Below are positions 34,503-41,980 of a DNA stretch of 64,000 nucleotides, in pieces. The stretch is from Shimia sp. Alg240-R146 (GTDB lineage: Bacteria > Pseudomonadota > Alphaproteobacteria > Rhodobacterales > Rhodobacteraceae), in the NCBI RefSeq assembly GCF_947331465.1, contig NZ_CAMZOK010000003.1, positions 310,001 through 374,000 of the forward strand. Direction: 5' to 3'. The notes beneath the pieces were generated by a model. That model saw only the letters and a program-made list of their open reading frames with translations. It searched no databases and was not told the DNA's origin. The first letter of the stretch is position 1; every line of letters begins with the position of its first letter. The translations under genes and the position numbers were made by a program.

Positions 34503-35324
34503 ATGACCGCCAAAAGCGCCATATTTGTCTCTCTTATGGGCCCACCAGCCATTCGGATAGACGGCGAGCGGCAACAGCTGGCGATTCATGGTCAAACCCG
34601 GGCGTTGTTTTACATGTTGTCAGCGCATGCAAACCGCGGCATCCGCCGCGCCCGGCTGGCAGAAGCTTTGTGGCCGGACACCACCGAGAAAAAGGCAAAC
34701 TCAGCGCTAAACACTGCCGTGTGGCGGATCAACAAGGTGCTGATGCACTTTGAGGGCGCTTCTGTCACCACCCACGACGGCATCATCAAGCTGAACCTTC
34801 TGTCTCCAGCGGTGGTCGATGTCGTGGCGCTCGAAGCCGCGGTGGAAACGGCCGAGAAAAGTGATGGAACCAATACCGCAGCCCTCGAAAACCACCTCGC
34901 ACAGATTGTGGGCACGTGCCGGGGGCCGTTCATGGACGGTCTGACCTGTGATTGGGCGTTGCCGCTGCGGGAAAAATATCACGAGGTCTGGGTGCAGGCA
35001 CTGCACTACCTTATGGCCTTCGCGACCGCACGCTCTGAGTTTGGCAAGGCTTTGACTTGGGGCCGAGCGATCATCGCGGCGGATCCTTTTCGGGAAACCA
35101 TCCAACGCGAAGTGATGCATCTGTATGCGCTCAATGGTCAGCGCGCCAAGGCGATCCAGCATTATCTGGCGCTGAAAAAGCTACTGAGGGATGAGTTGGA
35201 CATTGCGCCCCTGCCGGAAACGGTTGCCCTCGCGGCAAAGCTTGCCGGACCGACACCCTGCGATCCGCGCTCTTTCCGTATCCAGACAGCACCCATCGGC
35301 TCGGCCCTGCACGCCGCAGTCTGA
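34503..35324 (+). CDS. SARP/BTAD-type transcriptional activator, probable regulator of the eCIS
   Basis: The 273-aa protein has an OmpR-like winged HTH in about residues 1-100 (QTRALFYMLSAHANRGIRRA, LAEALWPD, SALNTAVWRINKVL). A bacterial transcriptional activator (BTAD) helical repeat domain follows at about 110-250 (WGRAIIAADPFRETIQREVM, LYALNGQRAKAIQHYLAL). It lacks the ATPase and TPR parts of large SARPs. It lies directly upstream of the contractile-injection genes on the same strand. The 365-bp gap in between contains 11-bp direct repeats of the kind SARPs bind. Control of the injection system is an inference from position and that site. Confidence 0.82.
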   Translation: MTAKSAIFVSLMGPPAIRIDGERQQLAIHGQTRALFYMLSAHANRGIRRARLAEALWPDTTEKKANSALNTAVWRINKVLMHFEGASVTTHDGIIKLNLLSPAVVDVVALEAAVETAEKSDGTNTAALENHLAQIVGTCRGPFMDGLTCDWALPLREKYHEVWVQALHYLMAFATARSEFGKALTWGRAIIAADPFRETIQREVMHLYALNGQRAKAIQHYLALKKLLRDELDIAPLPETVALAAKLAGPTPCDPRSFRIQTAPIGSALHAAV

Positions 35325-35689
35325 TCTGACGAAACTGACCCACAAACTAGCCCTTGATTAGACCACCCGACGCGCGAGCAATGCTCCGGCGCCTCTTCAC
35401 ATCTGTCTGCCAGTCGCTCCTTCACCAAATCCATACGCCAGCATCTCGCCGGGCGCATTTCGCGTGCCTGATCCCTGCCAGTGATCAGCCTGTGATAGAA
35501 CTGTGAGCCAAACGTGACCGACTGGTGTGTCAAACTCTGACCAAACGTGCCGCCTGCGTGATCCAATGGTGCCATGCGCACAAGCCGCCCAAAATCCCCC
35601 ACCTCTACAGTCGGTTCATCGTCACTGGATTGAACCGCAGAGGTATTAATAAGGTGCTAAACCACGACCCGACATCCAAGCCGGACACA
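35325..35689. other. 365-bp leader/promoter region of the eCIS operon
   Basis: The region between the SARP gene and the first small gene has no supported coding frame. It contains a set of 11-bp direct repeats (35509-35552), annotated separately, and a weak candidate -10, ATCCAAT (35561-35567), about 8 bp downstream of them. No terminator with a T-tract was found after the SARP gene, so read-through into the eCIS operon is possible. Confidence 0.5.
35509..35552 (+). promoter_or_regulatory. Four 11-bp direct repeats, candidate SARP operator
   Basis: In 11-bp register the units are CAAACGTGACC (35509), GACTGGTGTGT (35520), CAAACTCTGAC (35531) and CAAACGTGCCG (35542). The first and last share CCAAACGTG exactly when one upstream base is included, and unit three matches in CAAAC and TG. 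Known SARPs bind heptamer direct repeats spaced 11 or 22 bp on one DNA face just upstream of the -10. The position about 140 bp before the first gene supports a role in activating the eCIS operon. Confidence 0.55.
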
Positions 35690-35875
35690 ATGTCATTCGT
35701 TGTGCGCGTTTTCGCGCCCGAAGGCTGGTTGGCCCCCTCGCGGCGTGTGCGTGTGCAAGACGTCGCTCAGCAGCAGATCCAGTATTTCACATCCCTGTCG
35801 GAAGCGTTCGAGGCAATCCGCCAAGCGCTCAACGAAACGGAGGCGTCGGCATCGGCGCCCCCCAACCCGCATTAA
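35690..35875 (+). CDS. Small protein upstream of the sheath gene (61 aa)
   Basis: The product starts MSFVVRVFAPEGWLAPSRRV and continues VQDVAQQQIQYFTSLSEAFE with an acidic and Ala/Pro-rich tail. The frame is open for a further 55 codons upstream, but that part lies over the candidate operator and has no coding character. The gene ends 12 bp before the sheath start. It may be an accessory or regulatory protein of the eCIS. No family recognised; the ribosome site is weak. Confidence 0.5.
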   Translation: MSFVVRVFAPEGWLAPSRRVRVQDVAQQQIQYFTSLSEAFEAIRQALNETEASASAPPNPH

Positions 35876-35887
35876 AAGAGGTTTCTC

Positions 35888-38341
35888 ATGATTAATCCGA
35901 CCTATCCCGGGGTTTATGTGCGCGAAGAAAGCTCAGGCGCGCGCGCCGTCGCCGGTGTCCCCACATCCATCGCGGCCTTTGTCGGCATGACAGAACGCGG
36001 TCCCTTGAACGAACCCACGCAAGTCTTCAACCTGCAAGACTATGAACGTGTGTTCGGCTCAGGCCCGACCGGCGGACAGATGCTGCCACAGGTCAAACTG
36101 TTTTATGACAACGGCGGCGGTCAGGCCTATGTCACGCGCATTGCCAACAACGCCCAACAAGCGACCATCGAGGTGCGCGACGAAGCCGGCAATGCCGCAC
36201 TTGAGTTCACCGCCAAGGGTCATGGCATTGCGGGCAACAAGATCCGGGTCGAGGTAACATACGATTCCATTTCACCCGAAAGCCTGTTCAACCTGCGGAT
36301 CTACCAGCGCAACATGACCACAACAGGTGTGGTAACCGAAGACGACGTCGAAACGTTCACCAATCTGTCGATGGACCCGTCGCATCCAGCTTATGTGGAA
36401 ACAGTCGTTGGCATTCAAAGTGCGCTTGTCAGCGTCGAAAACAGGGCCGCGGCTCCTGCACCAGGTGCAGACAGCACGCTCTACAGCGGGTTGATCTATC
36501 CCAATGCGCCAGCCGCCGCCATTGCGGTCGCTCACGCCCGTTTGGACTACGACGGGCAAGCCACCAAAACATTTAACCTTCAAATCCGGATAGATCAGGC
36601 GCCGCCAGTGACCTGCCCTGTCGCGTTGACCGATGGGGCCAATTTGACCGCGATCGGCAATGCGCTCACCGATGCACTAAACGATGCAACGGATCCCGGT
36701 GTGGTGTTCTCGGTCAGCTGGGACAACAACGCCGGCCAGAACCGCCGACAGATGGTCATAACCTGCGCGGATCACGCTTTTGAACTCTTGCCCGGCGTAT
36801 CCGATGACCTAACCGCCGCGTTTATGCTGACTGAGGCTCAAGGCGCGCTCTATCTGGACCGCTACGCCGGTCTGCGTCCAGCGCCAAATGGTCTCGCTAG
36901 TCGCGTCAGCGCCGCACCTGGAAGTGGCGACCTTGACAGGCTTACCGATTTTTCAGTCCTCAACAAAACAGCCGTGACCCACATCGGCGCCACACATTCT
37001 GGCGACCTCGGTTTTGGAGATGGCGAGGCCGTGACCTATTCCACGGTTGGCGACATGCGCACCGGCACGGTTTACGTACCTGCGCCGCCTGACAGTGCCG
37101 AAGGGTCCATGCTGAATTTGCGCGAAAACCTACAATCATTGGCCACCGCGCTCAGTACGGTTTTGGGCACAGCGGCCGCGGTCTCCGTGCACGGCTTCCG
37201 TATCGTCATCCAAACCGCCTCCACCGGCTCTGATGCCGATGCCAACTTTGCGGTGCAAACCTCAAACGCGGATTTCACAAACCCGATCACGGCTCCTCTA
37301 GAGGCCGCCGGTCAGATATTGGACAGCACAGTCACCCTGTTCAACGTCAAAGCTTACACCCTTGGCACCGCCTCCGGTGCTGCGGGCGCTGGCGCATATC
37401 AGAACCGCGCCGGTGCAGCAGACGGCGATGACGGCACCGTGCCGACATTGCCAGACTACCGCGCTGCGTTTGCGCAGCTGCAAGAACAGGTTGATCTCTT
37501 CAACTTGATGGTTCTGCCGCGCTGTAACGACGGTATTGCCGAGCAATCCGACACCGACCGAAAGGCCGCCTTCAACGTCGGCAGCGCAATTTGCGCCAAA
37601 GAACGCGCCTTCCTATTGGTCGATCCCCCCGCCACCGATCCGGTCAACGCATGGAACTCGGTCACGGCCGCTCAAAACGGGGCAAATCTCCTGCGCGTCG
37701 GTCTGGAAACCAAGAGTTCCGCCGTCTACTGGCCCCGCCTCAAAATGGCCAACGGCACCTTTCAGGACCCGGGCGGCGCCATCGCAGGCCTAATGGCCCG
37801 CACCGACGGCACACGCGGTGTCTGGAAAGCCGCTGCAGGCGTCGAAGCCACAATCCGCGGCATCGCGGGTGTGGAATACCCCATGAGCGACGATCAGAAC
37901 GGCGTTCTGAACCCGCTTGCGGTCAACGCCATCCGCCTCTTCCCGTCAGGCGTTCTCAGCTGGGGGGCGCGCTCTCTTGTTGGCTTCAACAGTTCGGGCG
38001 ATCAGGACAACAAGTATTCCAACGTCGTGCGCACCAAAAACTTCATTCAGGAAAGCCTTTATCGCGGCCTCCGGTTTGCGGTGTTTGAATCCAACGCGGA
38101 ACCCCTTTGGGCACAGATTCGGCTGGCGGCTGGTTCCTTCATGAACGGTCTCTACCGTCAAGGCGCTTTCAAAGGCGAAACAGCCTCGGATGCCTTCTAC
38201 GTCATCTGCGACAAAACCACGACAACCCCGACAGACATCAATCTGGGCATCGTAAATGTCGTCGTTGCCTTTGCCCCTCTGAAACCCGCTGAATTTGTTG
38301 TGCTGACGGTCAAACAGATCGCTGGCCAAGCCCAATCATAA
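35888..38341 (+). CDS. eCIS contractile sheath protein
   Basis: The 817-aa protein begins with the classic sheath N-terminus PTYPGVYVREESSGARAVAG, followed by GVPTSIAAFVGMTERGPLNE. Its C-terminal third has the sheath core: RPNAWNSVTAAQNG-like helices, GVWKAAAGVEATIRGIAGVE, INAIRLFPSGVLSWGARS, and YSNVVRTKNFIQESLYRGLR. Polymerised around the tube, it contracts to drive injection. It is clearly longer than the single-domain Afp2 and Pvc2 sheaths, with the extra sequence (about residues 115-480) in the middle, likely surface decorations. Only one sheath gene exists here, whereas Afp has three. GAGGTTTCTC before the ATG at 35888 serves as ribosome site. Confidence 0.95.
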   Translation: MINPTYPGVYVREESSGARAVAGVPTSIAAFVGMTERGPLNEPTQVFNLQDYERVFGSGPTGGQMLPQVKLFYDNGGGQAYVTRIANNAQQATIEVRDEAGNAALEFTAKGHGIAGNKIRVEVTYDSISPESLFNLRIYQRNMTTTGVVTEDDVETFTNLSMDPSHPAYVETVVGIQSALVSVENRAAAPAPGADSTLYSGLIYPNAPAAAIAVAHARLDYDGQATKTFNLQIRIDQAPPVTCPVALTDGANLTAIGNALTDALNDATDPGVVFSVSWDNNAGQNRRQMVITCADHAFELLPGVSDDLTAAFMLTEAQGALYLDRYAGLRPAPNGLASRVSAAPGSGDLDRLTDFSVLNKTAVTHIGATHSGDLGFGDGEAVTYSTVGDMRTGTVYVPAPPDSAEGSMLNLRENLQSLATALSTVLGTAAAVSVHGFRIVIQTASTGSDADANFAVQTSNADFTNPITAPLEAAGQILDSTVTLFNVKAYTLGTASGAAGAGAYQNRAGAADGDDGTVPTLPDYRAAFAQLQEQVDLFNLMVLPRCNDGIAEQSDTDRKAAFNVGSAICAKERAFLLVDPPATDPVNAWNSVTAAQNGANLLRVGLETKSSAVYWPRLKMANGTFQDPGGAIAGLMARTDGTRGVWKAAAGVEATIRGIAGVEYPMSDDQNGVLNPLAVNAIRLFPSGVLSWGARSLVGFNSSGDQDNKYSNVVRTKNFIQESLYRGLRFAVFESNAEPLWAQIRLAAGSFMNGLYRQGAFKGETASDAFYVICDKTTTTPTDINLGIVNVVVAFAPLKPAEFVVLTVKQIAGQAQS

Positions 38342-38353
38342 CCGGAGGTCGTT

Positions 38354-38851
38354 ATGGAATTCACAGTCAACTCAACCCGCATCGACCCCTACCGCAACTT
38401 CAAATTCCGCGTCGTTTGGGATGGTCAAGTCGTCGCTGGCGTCAGCAAAGTCAGCGGCCTGAAAGCCTCCCGTGAGGTGGTCAGCCACCGGCACGGCGGG
38501 GATCTGTCGACCAAACGCCACACCCCCGGTGTAACGTCATTTGAACCCATCACACTGGAACGCGGCCTCAGCCACGATCACGCCTTTGAAGACTGGGCCA
38601 ACCTCGTCTACTCGACCGAAGGCGATGGCGGCGTAAGCCTCGCCAACTTCCGAAAAGACATCACAATCGATCTCTACAACCTGCAAGGCGTGAAGGTTCT
38701 AAGCTGGCAGGTCTTCCGCTGCTGGGTCAGCGAAATGACCGCTGTTCCGGAACTGGACGCCAACGGAAACGCAGTCGCCTTCGAAAGCATTGTCTTGCAA
38801 AACGAAGGCTTCATGCGGGATTCGGCGGTCGTGGAAGAGCTCGAGTTTTAA
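38354..38851 (+). CDS. eCIS inner tube protein
   Basis: The 165-aa protein is a gp19/Hcp-like tube subunit: FTVNSTRIDPYRNFKFRVVW, then VVAGVSKVSGLKASREVVSH and LSHDHAFEDWANLVYSTEGD, ending SIVLQNEGFMRDSAVVEEL. Hexamers stack inside the sheath to form the injected tube. The ATG at 38354 follows a good GGAGGTCGTT site, 12 bp after the sheath stop. It corresponds to Afp1/Afp5-type proteins. Confidence 0.95.
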   Translation: MEFTVNSTRIDPYRNFKFRVVWDGQVVAGVSKVSGLKASREVVSHRHGGDLSTKRHTPGVTSFEPITLERGLSHDHAFEDWANLVYSTEGDGGVSLANFRKDITIDLYNLQGVKVLSWQVFRCWVSEMTAVPELDANGNAVAFESIVLQNEGFMRDSAVVEELEF

Positions 38852-38863
38852 GGCCATTCCGCA

Positions 38864-39634
38864 ATGAGCAGCCCCCACCACACAGCCCCGTGCGGCACGC
38901 ACTTTCGCTTTCTGCCTCTCACAGGACGGCAGGAAGCCGACATTGCTGCGGCCTCCGGTGACACCGCGGCGCGGGCTTTGGGGTTGCTGTCCGCGCTGCT
39001 CGCAGGCGCTTGGCGCAAGGGCGAGCCAGTTACTTTGCAAGACCTGACCCTTGCGGAGTACGATGTGGCCCTGTCCGGCCTCTATCAATATCTGTACCAA
39101 CCAACAGTCTTGTGCGAGGCGCGGTGCAGAGATTGCGAAGAACCGTTTGAGTTCAGCTTAAACTTACCGGATCTGCAATCTGCAGCTTGGGCCAATACCT
39201 CAAACTTTGAAGGTCAACACTGGGACAGCCTGTCCACCCCATCCGGCCGCGTTATCCGCCTGCCACGGGTCAAAGACCTCTCGACCCTGCAACATGCAAC
39301 CGCACAGGAATGGGCCAAAGCCTGTGTGATCGAAGGCGACACGAATTTTGAGGCTGTTCAGGCCGATCTTGCACAGGCAGGGCCCCTGCTCAGTAAGGAC
39401 ATAAAAACCACCTGCCCCGAATGCGAAGCGGCCAATACAGTGCGGTTTGATGTGGCCCGCTATCTGGTTGAGTCAATCGAGGGGGAGACTGCTTTTCTTT
39501 GGCGCGAAGTCCACCTGATCGCCAAGACCTACCATTGGGCGCTGGCAGACATTCTTGATCTGCCAAGGTCCGCGCGACGGGATATGGCCGCGCTTATCGT
39601 GGCCGAACGTCCACGTGTGAGGGCCGCATCATGA
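38864..39634 (+). CDS. T4-type baseplate hub assembly chaperone-like protein with two zinc knuckles
   Basis: The 256-aa protein resembles the T4 gp26/gp51-type hub chaperone family found after the tube gene in many eCIS loci. It has a N-terminal segment HFRFLPLTGRQEADIAAASG. A cysteine set CEARCRDCEEPF (about residues 84-91) and a second TCPECEAANTVRF (about 182-190) could together bind one zinc ion. The end has ETAFLWREVHLIAKTYHWAL. It probably helps assemble the hub and is not in the final particle. It overlaps the next gene by 4 bp (ATGA). Confidence 0.7.
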   Translation: MSSPHHTAPCGTHFRFLPLTGRQEADIAAASGDTAARALGLLSALLAGAWRKGEPVTLQDLTLAEYDVALSGLYQYLYQPTVLCEARCRDCEEPFEFSLNLPDLQSAAWANTSNFEGQHWDSLSTPSGRVIRLPRVKDLSTLQHATAQEWAKACVIEGDTNFEAVQADLAQAGPLLSKDIKTTCPECEAANTVRFDVARYLVESIEGETAFLWREVHLIAKTYHWALADILDLPRSARRDMAALIVAERPRVRAAS

Positions 39635-40626
39635 GCGGATACATCCAAAGGCTACTGGATCGCGGCGCCGGCGTTAGCACGGCCCCTCAATCACCGACAT
39701 CTCTGTCCCGCTCCGGCTCCCCCTTGGCCGATCATGATCAACGCCTGCACACGCCATCCTTTCGCGGTCTCGGCGGCGCATTTGACGTACCCGCCGCACC
39801 ATTGTTGGACCCACGGACCGAACCCCCGCTTTCGTCGCAGACACCCACAACGGTGGACATGCCGTCACCACATCCCACAGCCCCCCAATCACGCTCGAAA
39901 AACCCAAACACCCCGCATCCTCCCTTTGCGGCGCCGATACCTGCTCAAGCCGAAGCGGCCCCAACCACCCAGATGCCGCCTTTTGATCCAATCGCCGCGC
40001 TCCGCGCACAGCCTTTGGACGCGCCTCAACCCTTGTCGGAGTCCCCGCCTCCTCACGACCTCCCGCCCACCGCATCTGCAACGCCGCCCACCGCGAGAGC
40101 GGAGCCTTTGCCTAAACCCACCTCGGAGCGGAACACCTCAAACGCGCGAACGTCGTCGCTGGCTGCGCCCGATATTGCTGCGCGAACCGCCCCCGTCACA
40201 GCACAAGCGTCGCCGCCGCCCACGTCTTATCCAACAGAAACGCCCCCCATAACGCCAAGCTTCTGGCCCACGGAGGGCGACTTGGAGCCATCTGCCGCGC
40301 CGCAGCCCTCACCTTTGCCTCAAGATGTCTCGCCGCCACGTTCCGAATTGGACGTCGCACCGGACCCAACGATCACAGCCCGCCCTCCCACAGCTGTTTC
40401 GCCAGTGACCGAAGCCGACCAAGCCACCCTGACGGCACAGGAAACGTCGGAACCCAGGATTGTGGAAAAAACCATAGAACGGGTGATCGAAAAACCTGCG
40501 GCGTCGCCCGCAGACTCCCCGTCCCCTGCCCAGCGCAAACCAATAACCGCCGCCAGCGCCTCCAAAATCGGCGACCTGCCCGTGCGTCGCCGTGTGCACA
40601 GCGTTTTTGGTATTCGGAGGGCGTGA
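39631..40626 (+). CDS. Proline-rich, intrinsically disordered eCIS protein
   Basis: The 331-aa protein starts MSGYIQRLLDRGAGV and is then dominated by Pro, Ala, Ser and Thr up to about residue 265. The C-terminal part has RIVEKTIERVIEKPAAS, a possible short coiled coil, and a basic end VRRRVHSVFGIRRA. There is no domain of known function. It is coupled to the chaperone-like gene by ATGA and to the DUF4255 gene by 1 bp, so it belongs to the machine. A flexible scaffold or cargo-related role is possible. Confidence 0.65.
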   Translation: MSGYIQRLLDRGAGVSTAPQSPTSLSRSGSPLADHDQRLHTPSFRGLGGAFDVPAAPLLDPRTEPPLSSQTPTTVDMPSPHPTAPQSRSKNPNTPHPPFAAPIPAQAEAAPTTQMPPFDPIAALRAQPLDAPQPLSESPPPHDLPPTASATPPTARAEPLPKPTSERNTSNARTSSLAAPDIAARTAPVTAQASPPPTSYPTETPPITPSFWPTEGDLEPSAAPQPSPLPQDVSPPRSELDVAPDPTITARPPTAVSPVTEADQATLTAQETSEPRIVEKTIERVIEKPAASPADSPSPAQRKPITAASASKIGDLPVRRRVHSVFGIRRA

Positions 40627-40627
40627 G

Positions 40628-41980
40628 ATGATCCAGACATCCATATTTGACGTGACAACCGCTCTGCGCAATCTGGTCTGGTTCAACATCCGGCGCATGT
40701 ACGGTTTTGCCGAAAACGAAATCCACGTGACACTTTTGCCGCCCGAAGATGTGGCCGCCGACACCGTGCCCACGATCAATCTGCACCTCTATCATGTGTC
40801 TGAGGACGTGCATCACCGCAATGCCGTTGGCTACGACACGGTCATGCCACCGATTTCGGGGCAACCCATGGCGCTTCGGTTGTTTTACATCCTCACCCCG
40901 CATCAGGACGCCAACGGCTTGCCCAACCCGCAAGGAAAACAGGAATTTCTCAGCGCCGCCATGAAGACCCTGCACGATTTTCCGGTGATCGACCCGGGCC
41001 TGTCTGTGCAGGTCGTGGGCGGCGGACCAAACTTGCCGGTGATGCCCGCAAATCTTGCGGCCAGCGGCCACCGCATCGAAATCGCCATGCGCAATCTAGA
41101 ACCCGAGGACAACATCAACTTCTGGTCCACCGAAGACCAGAAAACACCGCGCTTGTCTGCCTATTACGAAGTTCGCGCCGCCTTTCTGCCTCCGGAAATG
41201 CCGACCACCACCAATGGCACCGTGTTTGACGTGGGCCTATACGTCAGCAGCGCGTCGGTGGCCAAACTGTCCAACTCGCGCGCTGTGCTTCGCTTCGACA
41301 TGCCCGCCGAAACAGGCATGGGCGCGCAGGCGCTGGATGTTGTTCCCGCACGCGCCGTGCTCTGGGCAGCCCCCAACCCGGCGCAAGAGCGCGTCTATCT
41401 CACCGGAGACAACCTCACTGCAGGTGATCTGCAACGCCTGACCCTTTCTCAAAATGGCCAGACACATGCACTTGATCCGGCGCTCAACCCCAACTGGGAC
41501 GCGCAATTTGCAACCAACGAAATCAGCTTCATACCGCAAACCGTATTGACCACCTCCGACGGCGGCGTGATCACAGCCGTGCCAATCACTGCCGGACGGA
41601 TCGAACTTGGGCTTGAGATCGTCGCTTACCGTTTCCAAGGCACGACGCGGCTCGAAAGCACTTATGAGGCCGGCAAAGTCGCAATTCAGTTGGGCGCGCG
41701 GATCATTGACCATACTGCCCCTGCTGCGGACGTGTATCGCGTCAACCTCGAGGCCGCGACCGATCTCACAGCGGCAGACCTCCTGCTGGCGCTCGATGGT
41801 CAGTACTACATCGAGGACACCGTCAATCTGCAACCGGCTGATCCGGGCACATATGTGCGTCAGACCGACCACATTTTTGTGCGCCCCCATCTTCCTGCCC
41901 CGCTAACAGGCGCACACGCCTTTCAGCTGTTCGTGAATGGCGCCGAAAGTCAGCCCTTCTGGATCGAGGCCGGCCCATGA
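40628..41980 (+). CDS. DUF4255 tail-terminator/cap protein (Afp16/Pvc16-like)
   Basis: The 450-aa protein has an N-terminal DUF4255 domain (residues about 1-190, with VTTALRNLVWFNIRR, INLHLYHVSEDVHHRNAVGY, LRLFYILTPHQD and FLSAAMKTLHDFPVI). A C-terminal beta-rich part of about 250 residues with immunoglobulin-like repeats (for example RVYLTGDNLTAGDLQRLTL) follows. Family members cap the sheath-tube end and fix its length. The ATG at 40628 follows GGAGGGCGTGAG, so a longer in-frame start is rejected. The extended C-terminus is unusual compared with the shorter Afp16. It overlaps the ATPase gene by 4 bp. Confidence 0.85.
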   Translation: MIQTSIFDVTTALRNLVWFNIRRMYGFAENEIHVTLLPPEDVAADTVPTINLHLYHVSEDVHHRNAVGYDTVMPPISGQPMALRLFYILTPHQDANGLPNPQGKQEFLSAAMKTLHDFPVIDPGLSVQVVGGGPNLPVMPANLAASGHRIEIAMRNLEPEDNINFWSTEDQKTPRLSAYYEVRAAFLPPEMPTTTNGTVFDVGLYVSSASVAKLSNSRAVLRFDMPAETGMGAQALDVVPARAVLWAAPNPAQERVYLTGDNLTAGDLQRLTLSQNGQTHALDPALNPNWDAQFATNEISFIPQTVLTTSDGGVITAVPITAGRIELGLEIVAYRFQGTTRLESTYEAGKVAIQLGARIIDHTAPAADVYRVNLEAATDLTAADLLLALDGQYYIEDTVNLQPADPGTYVRQTDHIFVRPHLPAPLTGAHAFQLFVNGAESQPFWIEAGP

